A stretch of 64,000 nucleotides of DNA, from contig WARS01002620.1 in assembly GCA_008933995.1 (NCBI GenBank), positions 1 through 64,000 on the forward strand, read 5' to 3'. Below, piece after piece: positions 23,966 through 33,770 of this stretch (its first letter is position 1; each line of letters opens with the position of its first letter). Below the pieces are notes generated by a model that was not told the origin of the DNA, searched no databases, and saw nothing but the letters and a program-made list of their open reading frames with translations. The position numbers and the translations under genes are program-made. Source of the DNA: Datnioides undecimradiatus (lineage: Eukaryota; Chordata; Actinopteri; Lobotiformes; Datnioididae).

Positions 23966-26900
23966 TTCTGTCTGTCTGCCTGTCAGGCCCCCCTACTGGA
24001 CAGCAGCTTAACAGCGGTAGGTCCACTCAATTGTCAATCAAATGCAAACATTCACAGCCAGACATCACCTGTATTCTCTGTTTGTCACATGGTTGGTTAA
24101 TTAGTCAGTTTGTATGTATGTGTTTGATGTTGCTCACCTGTGCACTCCAGGAGGGCAGAGTCATAAGAAACCAAACTCCCTCTCAGCCAGTCAGAGAGAA
24201 GAGCTACACTGTGGGGCAAAGCTACGACACAGCCTCAGGCAGAGTCGTCACCATGATAACCAAGGATGACAGTTCTGATGTTGCCATGACAACAGGGACT
24301 ATAGAGATGGGCAGGCAGGTCAGAATCATTCCGACGGCCACCACTGGTGATGTCATCACAGGCGGACCATTAATTACAATTCGTGAGGTGAAGACGCCAA
24401 CCTCGCCATCAGTGCCACCAGTTGGTGTCTGTGGCATAATCAGTGATGTCATTAGTGGGGATGACATCAGAGGAGATGGAATCAGAAGTCTGGATCTCTG
24501 TGAGGGAGGAGCCTCTGTGATGTCACCTTTGACCCCACTCTTTCCTCCTAAATGGCCCCTGGATGAGCTAAACCTAAGCCCTGTCAACTCACCAGGTCAC
24601 CCAACAGGCAGGATCTCACCCTCCATGGTCAGAGTGGTATGCTGATTGGCTAGTTGGTGGTCGGCATGGAATCAAGCATGAGGAGCAATCACAGCCACCT
24701 GGCAGTAGCACATTAACCCCTTCAGCTCTGAAACAGGAAATGCGGCTGAACAATGGCTCGTCTGAGCCAGTTCAAACTGAATGCTTCAGCTCCAAAAAAG
24801 TGCAGGAAGACAATAAACCAGGTGCTCAGGGGTTCAGGTGTTTAGGTGTTCAGGTGCTCAGGTGCTCATGGGATCAGGGGATCAGGTGCTCAGGTGCTCA
24901 GGGGTTCAGGTGTTCAGGTGCTCAGGTGCTCAGGGGATCAGGTGCTCATGGGTTCAGGTGCTCAGGGGTTCAGGTGCTCAAGGGTTCAGGTGCTCAGGAG
25001 TTCAGGTGCTCAGTTGCTCAGGTGTTCAGGTGCTCAGGGGTTCAGGGGTTCAGGGGTTCAGGTGTTCAGGTGTGCCATGTCAGTCTTCTGAATGCAGTCA
25101 CCCCTTAATCCTGAGATGCTGAGCAAAGTCCTGTAAATAGTTGAAGTTTTGAGTCTGTCGATTCACCAGGTCACCGTCAATAAGAATGAGGATGAGTAGA
25201 AAAGCTCTTTACACACCTGCTCTACTATTTGAGCCTCGTTCCTTTGAACCAGTGTTTCTCCTCCTGTGAGGCAGTGTGTCCAGCAGGAGGCAGTGTGGAG
25301 CTGCAGTGTTCAGTTTAAACTCCCCTCAGCTTCTCCCTTTACCTGCTCCCAGATGACATTTTGTTTTGCTTCCTTCTTTGATCAAAATGGTCCAAAGGAA
25401 GCAGCATTTTCTTTATGTCTTTTTCTTTTCTATTTTCAGTTCATTTTCAGCAGTCATCATGGGATTTTAATTACCTGCTGGGTGGGGGATGGGGTCTGTG
25501 TTGGGCAGTGGTAGTGGTGGGCTGATTGCGTTGTTTGGCTTTCTAATGCTTTTCTCCTTGTTTGAAGCCTTCAGTGTTTTCAAAACCCTTCAAACTCAAT
25601 CTGAGTAATATTAATTCTGCAGGTTCAAAACTGATTGCTCATTTAAAATTTGTGCCTTATAGTATCGAACAACAATTAACCCATGTTATATATTTTGTAG
25701 ACTTGTGTATGTACATGTAGCCAAAATGACAAATCCAAAGAAATCCTGAAATTTATTCAAGGCAATGATGATTTAGTTCGGTCGCCTGTAAATGGCATCA
25801 TGAAATTACATGGTGTGTGTTTAATGTGTAATCGTTCATATCTTTGTTTTTGGACTTAAAGTCATGTCACTTACACTGAAGTTATGAAGGTAAAACTATT
25901 TAGACTTAGATATATTTAGTTATATATGTCATTCAGACATTCCTCTTTTCAGATATGGTTCCCAGTGCTGCTCGGCCTCTCAGCATTCCCAGACAGGATG
26001 AAATATGTAATTTCTCCAGCTTGTTCTAGGTCTGCTGCTGGGTCTTGTCAGTTGGGCATGCATGAAAAACCTCCAAGAGGAGGTTTGGTCAGAAGCCCAA
26101 ACTACCTCAAATGGTTGGTAGCTTTACGTCAGGCTCCCTCCAGATGTTGGGGTCATCACCCTGTCTCAAAGGGTGAGCCCAACACTGGAGGAACATCGTT
26201 TTGGATTCAGCTTCAATCTGGAATCTCATTCTTTGAGTCACTTCTGAAAGCTCATAACCTTAACAGAGGTTTGGAATATGGATTGACTGGGATGTTGAAA
26301 GCTTCGCCCTCTGGCTCAGCTTGCTCTTAACCACAGTAGTGCAGCACAACAGCACTGCCCCCCACAACAGGCTGGTAATGCTATTGGCTCATGTCAGTGG
26401 TACCATATACTCCTGCAGTACTCCTCACAGGATTGTGTTCAATTGAGAGACTTTCAAGAAACTGGAAATACACATTTCCATGGAGGCTAAGCAGTGTGTC
26501 ACCTTGATTAATCATCCAATCCAACTGGTCTGAGCATTGTGTCTAAGATTAAATGTGATACACCTTTGTGACACTGAAGACCCTAAATGTGACTTAACAT
26601 ATCTCGCCAACATGTTAATCTCACTTCGTAGTACACCTCTCTGATCAGGAACTCCCATCTCCGTTAATAATGCACATGTACAACACAAATCACATGACAG
26701 CATCAGGCACCACTTCCTGTCTGATCACAGCAGAAAACAGTAAATCACAGGAGTAGATGTAGAAACTTTATGCTGTGTTGTACATGCTCTATATGCATGT
26801 TGCTTCGGATAAAAGCGTCTGCCGAATGACATTGTAGAATTGTAATATATTTGTCAACTGTAAAGGGCAAAAACCTTTCTTTAATTATAGAAATGTGAGC

Positions 26901-29900
26901 TTGTGAGTTAACGACAAATACTACCTCCAAACTCAGGCCACACCTGCATAAGCACACCTTTTATGACCACGCCCCCTGCATGGCTGCCCTGCCTGTCAGT
27001 TTCTACTGAGAATCACAAAACAAATGCATTTGTTTATTTTAGATCAACTAGATGAAGAAATGTGGTGACAAAGTTTCTGCCTCTTGTTTACCTGTCTGTT
27101 TTTCTACTCTTTGTATGTTTGAATGTGTGTGTGTGTGTGTGTGAGAGTAGCCTAAACCTACATTTGATGAAATGTCTCCTGAGCTGACCGCTCTCCTGAA
27201 GTCGGCCAGAGAACAAAAAACCTTCAGGGAACACAATCTGTTGAAGGTGCCTGTCTAACTGTCGATCTACCTATTTATTCTGAGGTCTTGGTCACAGCAG
27301 CATTTAAAATATTGAATAGCAATTGAAATATTACAACAAATAAAATTAATTTCAGTGGAATAACCTTGATGAGTACATTCTAGTGCTCCAATCCTTCCTT
27401 TTACCTGCCACAAAGATTTGTTGACCAATAGCGAACCATCTCGATGCTGATATTAAATTTACTCTGATGTTTAGATGGTCTAAGCTCCAGTGATCCTCAT
27501 CATCTGTTTCTGAAGTGCATTGACTGTCAAATGCTTAAAATCATCTGTATTTGAACTGTTTTTAGACAAACGATTACTTGTTAATTATTTAGTGAAAACC
27601 TGTGAATATTACAACTCAGCACCTGTGAAACCCTGAGTTGTTACTGAGCTGTAATCCATCCCCTTCACACTTGTACACCTGAGTCATTTGTCCTCTGTCT
27701 CTTAACTTCCTCCTTTCAGACATCAGAGAAGGTGGAGACTGTCTTCCTGATGGCAGAACCCAGTGAACAGGACCAGCCAATAGAGGACCATCCTCAGGTA
27801 GCAGCAGGAGCTCTCGTGGGCCCACCCCCTAGTAAACCCCCACTTCCTCCACCAGGGGCATGCATGACACATGCTGATGATGTCACAGAGGAATGGACCA
27901 GTGATGATGACAGTAAAAAAGCCAGTGATGCTAGGCAGGCTAATAGTCCAACAGATACACATGGGGGCAGTGATTATGATATCAGTGATGATGAGCCTAG
28001 TAGTCAGGCTAGCGATGAGGATGCTAGTGATGCTAGTGAAGATGCTATCAGCGTGTTAGCACAGGTAGCAGTGGAGGAGGCCATGGAGGCTGCAGTTAGA
28101 CAGGCTCAGTGTCCCGGCATTAACGATGCTAATCAGGATAGCATTAATGCTAACTTTGCAGTTGAGCACAGTGAGCAAAAGTTTCCCAGCATGGAGGCTA
28201 AGAAAACCCCCAGCACCAGGGCATGTTCTGTTCTGGGCTCTCGACCTTCTGGGAGTCTGCCACAGTGTTACCATGATGACGAGGCCACCAGTGGCTCAGA
28301 AGAGGATGAAGGAGGGTGGCGGTTTGGAGAAAACGCCCCTCGTCCCTCCATAGCCCACCCTACCTCCAGGTGTTCCCCCTGTTTGCCCAGTTGGACAGAG
28401 CCATCCAACCACAGCGATGATGATAATGATGATTCAGAACCTCTGCAGGAGGTAATGTGAAACGAGACACCTTCCCATGTTACACCTGCCCCAGTGGTGC
28501 CTGTCGATGTCAAACCTGGAGCTAACTCTGATGAAAGTCACTCCACTAACACCCTGCCCCAGAAGAATCTGCCCCAGAGCACCCTGTCCCAGGCAAACCT
28601 GCCCCAGCCACCCCTGTCCCAGAGACCCCTGCCCCAGAGCACCCTGTCCCAGGAAAACCTGCCTCAGAGCACCCTGCCCTACCCGCTGATATCATGAAAC
28701 ATGAAATCTTTGAGAACAGAGACAGGGTTTGGTGGATCACCTGTAATTTAATGAATTTAATGGTTTAAAGTGTGTCTTTAACTTTGTTCTGTGTTACTGT
28801 CAGGAGGTCTCAGTGATGAGGAAGACTCTCACATATGAAGCTCCAGGGGTGAGGAGAGCCCGTTTTTATTTATAACTGCCGAATTTTTTATCGGAATCTT
28901 CATGAGAATATAGGAAATGAAATGACAAATAATTCCTTTAAACTGATCAACGGATTGATTTCAGTTTGTATGCATTTTTATAAATTGACTTTAAGTACAA
29001 CCAAAAAGTGTACGTATGTGTTTGTGTGTTTTAGAGCCGAGGGGACTCTGATCGTCCTGCGGGTTTGTTGCTGAGCTCCCAGACCTTTACTGCAGAAACC
29101 TCCAACACCACTACCACCACACACATCACCAAGGTAACACTCGTCAGCACTGGAAACACACTTATCAGCACAACACGAACCACCACCCCATCAATCAGAC
29201 ATGCTCCAGTCAATCTGAGTTTTGTTTGGACAGGACTTGACATTAGGTTTGACAGCAGTTGAGACAGTAGAAACATGAGCACAGACACATGAAACAGAGC
29301 TGAGGCAACAATCAGACAAAGTCAAAGTCAGCTTTATTGTCAATACAGCAGCATGTATGCACATACATAGTATTGAAATTGCGATCCTCTAAGACCCCAC
29401 GTGACAAGACTGGACTTCAGAACCCAAATGCACAACTCGAAAACGCTCAGTTGCACAATCACCAAATTTATTGAAACAAAGTAACAACTCAACATCACTC
29501 CAACAAGGTAATCAAAGTTCAAACAAAAAAATCACTTTAACAAGGTAATAAGGGCAAAAACTAAAAATCACTCACTAGTGAGAACAAGAGAAAAAACGAA
29601 ACAAAAAAATCACTCTTTTGCAGAAAAACTTTCAAGACAATATAATCAAAGTAACAACAGAAAAACTGACTGAATGAACCAAAACAAGATAATACTTAGC
29701 AGGATGCAGTAGCATGGACAGGAACGTAGCACTAGTTGTCACCATAACAGGCCAGACGAACTGGCACAAGACAGGGGAAACGCGGACAATATATACACAC
29801 TGGGATTAGGGGAAACAGGTGGAAACAATCAGGGCGGGGAAGACCGGCAGCAAACACAAGAGGAAGGGCAAGCCTCCTGAAACAAGAGGGAAGTTAGTAT

Positions 29901-30557
29901 TTTCAAAATAAAACAGGAAGGCATGAGACAACACAGACAAGACAAGGGACTAAACTTAGCTGACTTGACTAGACATGACACCACAGTGAACACAAATTAA
30001 AAAAATATAGTAAACCTATACAATAAAAAAATGTAAGAATGTAAAATACATTTTTTATTGAAAAGAAAGACATTTCACCTGATTCATTTCTGCTGTCTGA
30101 CCTATTCTGTCTCTTTCTCCTCAGACAATAAAAGGAGGAATTTCAGAAACCAGAATAGAAAAGAGAATTGTAATTTCTGGAGACACAGAAATTGACCATG
30201 ACCAGGTAAGTCGGATTAACGAGGGATAGATCTGTAAAAACCTGGGCTAACCTAGGACAGACCTAGAGACACCTTTATTGACCTGGTTCAGACTACACAT
30301 ACACACATAATCCCTGGACAGACCTGCACATACCTGGATTAAACTGGGACAGATCAGGGCTTGGTCTGTTCTGGGTTAGTCCTGACCCGGAGCAGGACCT
30401 GGACTAGAACCTGGGCCAGGTTCTGACCCACATATCTCTCTTAAAGGCCCTGGCAGCGGCACTCAGTGAGGCACGGCGGCAGCATCCTGAGCTGTCTGTC
30501 ACACGAGTCGTCGTCCATAAAGAAACAGAGGTCTCTCCTGATCATGTGATTGATTAG
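9050..30557 (+). CDS. epb41l3: Band 4.1-like protein 3 (protein 4.1B), complete coding region
   Basis: Twenty-four coding exons join in phase from the ATG at 13823 to the TAG at 30555-30557, giving about 1139 residues (human EPB41L3 is near 1087). Order: short N-terminus with the AAAHSTPK motif, FERM domain, FERM-adjacent region, variable acidic linkers, and the conserved C-terminal domain. Motifs that separate EPB41L3 from EPB41L2 include [24 protein letters not shown] and PMIEPL. The protein sits under the plasma membrane and links transmembrane partners to spectrin and actin; the mammalian one acts at paranodal junctions and as a growth suppressor. Exons: 13823-13912, 13987-14163, 14497-14601, 14679-14721, 14881-14956, 15054-15175, 15423-15519, 15606-15693, 19338-19490, 20505-20602, 20851-21026, 22343-22447, 22575-22750, 22939-22986, 23442-23471, 23555-23740, 24151-24636, 27151-27246, 27720-28451, 28804-28848, 29035-29133, 30125-30205, 30447-30557. 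A non-coding exon precedes at about 9050-9126. The list gives 23 intervals; the two-part ending is discussed under the last exon. Confidence 0.93.
9865..10930 (-). mobile_element. decayed Tc1/mariner-type transposon
   Basis: On the minus strand the pieces [39 protein letters not shown] and [11 protein letters not shown] follow the order of a Tc1 transposase. They include the first and second catalytic aspartate neighbourhoods. Stops and frame breaks separate them, and the DNA-binding N-terminus upstream of 10930 is missing. The 3' end at about 9866 has the typical TTGTGCTCA...ATAATAGCAG terminal motif. The element is non-functional. Confidence 0.8.
13026..13450 (+). repeat. minisatellite of GGATTACAGGTACAGGTGCT-like units
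   Basis: About twenty imperfect 14- and 20-base units (CTGGATTACAGGTACAGGTG, with ATTACAGATGTAGG variants). It lies some 400 bases before the ATG exon of epb41l3. Each unit contains CAGGTACAGG, which resembles a splice donor on the transcribed strand. Its overlapping open frames ([11 protein letters not shown]-like) are repeat products. Confidence 0.93.
13823..14163 (+). CDS. epb41l3: epb41l3 N-terminal exons and start of FERM F1
   Basis: The first exon (13813-13912, ATG at 13823) encodes 30 residues starting MTTEPGEP and ending [13 protein letters not shown] and AAAHSTP are shared with human 4.1B. The next exon (13987-14163) adds a Ser/Gln-rich linker, then [15 protein letters not shown], the first strand pair of the ubiquitin-like F1 lobe. 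The second exon begins in a run of G residues right after its CAG acceptor. The human linker is longer, so this N-terminal stretch has diverged. Confidence 0.9.
14497..20602 (+). CDS. epb41l3: epb41l3 FERM domain exons (F1-F3)
   Basis: Eight exons encode the FERM domain, which binds cytoplasmic tails of membrane proteins and acidic lipids: 14497-14601, 14679-14721, 14881-14956, 15054-15175, 15423-15519, 15606-15693, 19338-19490 and 20505-20602. F1 continues with [27 protein letters not shown] and [11 protein letters not shown]2 spans [17 protein letters not shown] and [13 protein letters not shown]3 spans [31 protein letters not shown] and [13 protein letters not shown]. All phases match. The 3.6 kb intron between the last F2 and first F3 exons contains a decayed copy of the exon at 14497-14601. 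Confidence 0.95.
16275..16365 (+). mobile_element. retroposon 3' tail
   Basis: CACTATACACAGTCTCTGGC then ATTTCCTTCAGGATTAATAA and a TTATTCTTATTC end. This resembles the tail at 4848-4895 and is typical of fish non-LTR elements. Only the end is recognisable. Confidence 0.5.
16511..16580. repeat. TG microsatellite
   Basis: About thirty-four uninterrupted TG dinucleotides, the longest such run in the window. Confidence 0.97.
17958..18080 (+). pseudogene. relic duplicate of an epb41l3 FERM exon
   Basis: The stretch starting TGCTCGTGATCTTCAGCTGT repeats the exon at 14497-14601 (TGCTCGTGGTCTTCAGCTGT) over about 105 bases. It keeps TTTGAGAA, TGTGAACA and GCTGACAAC blocks. Its conceptual product keeps [10 protein letters not shown], but an indel shifts the frame and stops follow; the AAACG acceptor side and the AAGGTACTT donor are lost. 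It lies in the same orientation inside a later intron of the same gene. It is a dead exon copy, not a coding exon. Confidence 0.85.
19491..20504. other. epb41l3 intron with LINE relic
   Basis: Intron between the two F3 exons. Its middle (about 19745-20300) is a decayed LINE reverse-transcriptase segment. The remainder shows nothing recognisable. Confidence 0.6.
19745..20300 (+). mobile_element. decayed L2-like LINE reverse-transcriptase fragment
   Basis: Across several frames the plus strand gives [20 protein letters not shown] then [19 protein letters not shown]-like motifs. These match the order K-P, N-x-x-V-L-x-x-F-R-P-I, Q-S-G-F-R-x-x-H-S-T in fish L2/Rex1-type reverse transcriptases. 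Many stops and shifts make it inactive. Confidence 0.6.
20622..20830 (+). repeat. tandem repeat of GTGTTTAAGGTCATGATGTG units
   Basis: Seven or so units of 20 to 36 bases (TGTTTAAGGTCATGATGTGA, with TCCTGATG variants). The array ends about twenty bases before the acceptor of the exon at 20851. Confidence 0.9.
20851..21026 (+). CDS. epb41l3: epb41l3 FERM-adjacent exon
   Basis: The exon encodes the end of F3 ([10 protein letters not shown]) and the FERM-adjacent region with [16 protein letters not shown] and [12 protein letters not shown]. The RRAS and SRSLDG serines are phosphorylation-type motifs shared with human 4.1 proteins (SGRTQ, RRAS, MSRSLDG); in this family phosphorylation here tunes FERM binding. 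Two bases of the final aspartate codon come from the exon at 22343. Confidence 0.93.
21027..22342. other. epb41l3 intron with TAG-rich degenerate repeat
   Basis: The first half (about 21035-21800) is a degenerate array built on AGTAGTAGTCCTGGT-type words. The second half is unique-looking and ends in a TG run (22319-22337) directly before the acceptor of the exon at 22343. Confidence 0.65.
21035..21800. repeat. degenerate AGTAGTA(C)TGGTCC-type array
   Basis: Words such as AGTAGTAGTCCTGG, GTAGTAGTACTGGTCC and CCCAGTAGGAGTGGTCCC recur for about 760 bases without a fixed period. Open frames on both strands (Ser/Gly/Pro-rich or Thr/Ile-rich) come from the composition and have no gene context. 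Confidence 0.7.
22343..23740 (+). CDS. epb41l3: epb41l3 spectrin-actin-binding region and linker exons
   Basis: Five exons in phase: 22343-22447 ([19 protein letters not shown], matching human LITTVTPEKK), 22575-22750 (a Glu-rich charged exon with [11 protein letters not shown]), 22939-22986 ([16 protein letters not shown], as human SERTDTAADGETTATE), 23442-23471 ([10 protein letters not shown], as human SDQEEDAELKAQ) and 23555-23740 ([34 protein letters not shown]). The small 48- and 30-base exons are the kind skipped in alternative isoforms of this family. The last donor (GAG then GTGCGG) is weak. The Glu-rich exon has low complexity. Confidence 0.9.
24151..24636 (+). CDS. epb41l3: epb41l3 large linker exon without recognised counterpart
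   Basis: A 486-base exon in phase with both neighbours, with acceptor CACTCCAG and donor GTATGC. It begins [13 protein letters not shown] and includes [31 protein letters not shown] and [15 protein letters not shown] do not recognise a human counterpart; the family has long variable exons at this point that are included only in some tissues. The open frame with no stop over 162 codons and clean splice sites support coding use, probably alternative. The function is unknown. Confidence 0.7.
24822..25075 (+). repeat. minisatellite of CAGGTGCTCAGGGGTT-like 9-10 base units
   Basis: About twenty-seven units of GGTGCTCAGG, GGTGTTCAGG or GGGTTCA. All three plus-strand frames are open through it and give CSGVQVLR-like repeats. 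This is a composition effect. Confidence 0.95.
25940..26200 (+). mobile_element. probable LINE-derived repeat relic
   Basis: Blocks such as GTTCCCAGTGCTGCTCGGCC, CCTCCAAGAGGAGG, CAAACTACCTCAA and CTCCCTCCAGATGTTGGGGT followed by AAGGGTGAGCCC resemble a repeat common in fish genomes near the ends of RTE/Rex-type elements. Assignment is from memory and unconfirmed. Confidence 0.45.
26795..26845 (+). mobile_element. SINE/LINE tail (GGATAAAAGCGTCTGCC type)
   Basis: GCTTCGGATAAAAGCGTCTG followed by CCGAATGAC is the well-known 3' domain of abundant fish SINEs that share an L2-type tail. The tRNA-like head was not recognised upstream. Confidence 0.7.
27151..27246 (+). CDS. epb41l3: epb41l3 linker exon (LLKSAR motif)
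   Basis: A 96-base exon in phase 0 encoding [20 protein letters not shown] and a short tail. It corresponds to the human SLLESARKPTEF region. The acceptor (GAGAGTAG) follows a TG run and the donor is AAG then GTGCCT. Confidence 0.82.
27720..28451 (+). CDS. epb41l3: epb41l3 large acidic exon
   Basis: A 732-base exon, phase 0 at both ends, acceptor CTCCTTTCAG, donor GAG then GTAATG. It encodes 244 residues rich in Asp, Ser and Glu (motifs [43 protein letters not shown]). A second acidic cluster ([18 protein letters not shown]) lies near the end. It occupies the place of the divergent acidic region in human 4.1B and is probably disordered. AGTGATGAT words recur and suggest growth by slippage. 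The same frame meets a TGA at 28458 and then stays open to 28695, see findings. Confidence 0.8.
28452..28803. other. intron with in-frame coding-like segment and 24-33 base repeat
   Basis: Just after the donor, the upstream exon's frame has TGA at 28458-28460, then reads [20 protein letters not shown] and a Leu-Pro-Gln repeat to a stop near 28695. The repeat (about 28552-28680) is CTGCCCCAGAGCACCCTGTC-type units. Whether any of it is spliced into mRNA cannot be told. Confidence 0.5.
28552..28680 (+). repeat. tandem repeat of CTGCCCCAGAGCACC/CTGTCCCAGG units
   Basis: Nine or so 15-base units that alternate in threes (CTGCCCCAGAGCACC, CTGTCCCAGGCAAAC). In the upstream exon's frame they code for [10 protein letters not shown]-like pentapeptides. 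Confidence 0.88.
28804..30557 (+). CDS. epb41l3: epb41l3 C-terminal domain exons
   Basis: Four exons give the highly conserved C-terminal domain: 28804-28848 ([15 protein letters not shown], as human TKTITYES), 29035-29133 ([23 protein letters not shown]), 30125-30205 ([23 protein letters not shown]) and 30447-30557 ([27 protein letters not shown]). In the family this domain binds NuMA-like and other partners. The last exon reads on from VVVHKETE to VSPDHVID and TAG at 30555-30557. In human genes the tail after KETE is ITPEDGED. An alternative is splicing at 30530 (weak donor GTCTCT) into a last exon at 33913, which would end the protein with Asp and a stop. Between exons at 29133 and 30125 lies a repeat-rich intron. 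Confidence 0.9.
29134..30124. other. epb41l3 intron with interspersed repeat
   Basis: From about 29317 the sequence CAAAGTCAAAGTCAGCTTTA then TTGTCAATA is the reverse complement of a fish retroposon tail (ATTGACAATAAAGCTGACTT). The next 600 bases (to about 29990) look like further repeat but I cannot name the family. Confidence 0.5.
29317..29384 (-). mobile_element. retroposon 3' tail, minus orientation
   Basis: The reverse complement carries an AATAAAG signal within the ATTGACAATAAAGCTGACTT block typical of fish non-LTR 3' ends. The rest of the element is unclear. Confidence 0.5.
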
Positions 30558-32019
30558 TGACATCACAGGTAACAGGAGGGGTCAGACCCTGATTCCACAG
30601 GTGGAGCCTCAGGCTGGATGTGGACTGGGTGGCTGGTGCATGTCTGTATTCATAACATTGCATTTGCATGTTTGACACAAGTAGTGGTGTTCAGAAACAT
30701 CTGCAGTGGATGGTCTAAACCTCTGTGTGTTGGGCGCAATGTGTTTATAATTAGACGTTTTATTAATCACAGATGTTAATGGGCAGGAGTGTCTCATCTC
30801 TCATTCCCTATAAAAGCCAGATGTGCCTTTTCAAAGGCTGACGGACAGGCATGTGGTCCTCTGCCTGAGAACCCTCTGCCTTTGTTGGTTCCCTCCATAT
30901 GACCAAACAATATGAGCAATATTTAACTGAGGAGAAGGAACTGTTGTGTGTGGCTGTGTATAACACAGTGTCAAATGTAGACACACTTTAATAGCAGTGA
31001 TATCAACTGTACCACTGACTTTAGACCAGGTTTAATTAGTGAGCCCGACCACACCTAATTTTCAGACTAACACACCCGTGGATGCACAGACAGACACAAG
31101 TAAATTTGACGCTAACACAACATAGACGACCTCTGCAAAGGACATCTGCAGTGTCACCACAGTTGCGCTGTGCTGTGTGTCAGATGGGAAGATTCAACAA
31201 GGACAAACACTGAGCACAGGTGTTTGATTGTTTAGGAGAGGAAGATACTCCATACCACACCACAGATGCGGTTTTCGGCTGATGATGAATTTGTTGATGT
31301 TGTTTAGACTTAAGAAATCTTCAGTACGTATTAAGAGGAAATCCTTCCCCATTCACTCAGCTAATTAATGAATCAACCAAGGGGATGATTGAAAAGATAG
31401 TCAGCTCAATGGACTTTCTAGTATGACTGCAAAAAAGTCAGTGCATCACCAAACACTAAACTGTTCAGCATTAATGCTATGCTAGCATGCTGTGTTAACA
31501 TTATTCACTGTTCATAGAATCAGAAACTGTACCGAGGACAGTGGTGATATTAACACACACTGCTGTGCTAACATTCTGGATCATGCTTTGAGACTTGTTG
31601 TGCTATGCTAACTTGCTAATTAGCATGTGCATGGAGCTCCCCTGACTAGTAGGCTGATGGAAGAGTGTCTGCACTATCTGGTGGTCACATTCAGTTTTAC
31701 CCTGAACAATCAAGCTCACTGATTGGTCCAACATCACAGCAGAGTCTTAACTGACAGTTTACACTGATTTACTGTGTGATGTGTTTTGATTTCTGAAATG
31801 AATTTTTCTAAATAAATATGGACATTTTGCAAGTTGGGAATGTCACCACCAGAGGACAACTCAGTCACTGTGGATTTATAAACCGGGTTTTTAAATAACA
31901 GGGTTTTACTAAGTGTCACTTTTAAAGAGCTCTCATTATTTACTCGATTTAATTGATTGATTAATACAAAAAATTTGTTTGTACCCTTCCATTTAAGAAC
32001 GAAAAGCCCACAATGGTCA

Positions 32020-32020
<1 letters not shown>
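30558..32020. other. region downstream of epb41l3 stop
   Basis: Either 3' untranslated sequence or, if the alternative last exon is used, intron. No polyadenylation signal of the AATAAA type stands out close to the stop. No other gene or named element was recognised. Confidence 0.5.
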
Positions 32021-33485
<1,465 letters not shown>

Positions 33486-33770
33486 ATTCAATTCAATTCA
33501 ATTCAGTTCAATTCAGTTCAATTTTATTTATATAGCGCCAATTCACAACAAAAAGTCATCTCAGGGCACTTTACAAACATAGCAGGTCTAGACCACACTC
33601 ATTACTGTTAGTTACACCCAACAGTTCCACCATGAGCAAGCACTTGGCAACAGTGGCAAGGAAAAACTTCCTTTTAACAGGCAGAAACCTTGGACAGATC
33701 CTGGCTCTAGGTGGACGGCCATCTGTCTTGACCGGTTGGGGGGGGGAGAGAACCATTGACCATTGTGGGT
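33486..33770 (-). mobile_element. L2-type LINE 3' tail, minus orientation
   Basis: The stretch beginning with repeated ATTCAATTCAATTCAG, then TTTTATTTATATAGCGCCAA and ending near the GGTTGGGGGGGGGAGAG block is the reverse complement of 50985-51213. It is a 5'-truncated copy whose terminal GAATT repeat is at its 33486 end. Confidence 0.88.

Larger units (their letters stand above)
24637..27150. other. epb41l3 intron with minisatellite, LINE relic and SINE tail
   Basis: It contains a CAGGTGCTCAGG minisatellite (24822-25075), a LINE-like relic (about 25940-26200), a SINE tail (26795-26840) and a short TG run (27125-27142) next to the following acceptor. No exon was recognised in the rest. Confidence 0.6.
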
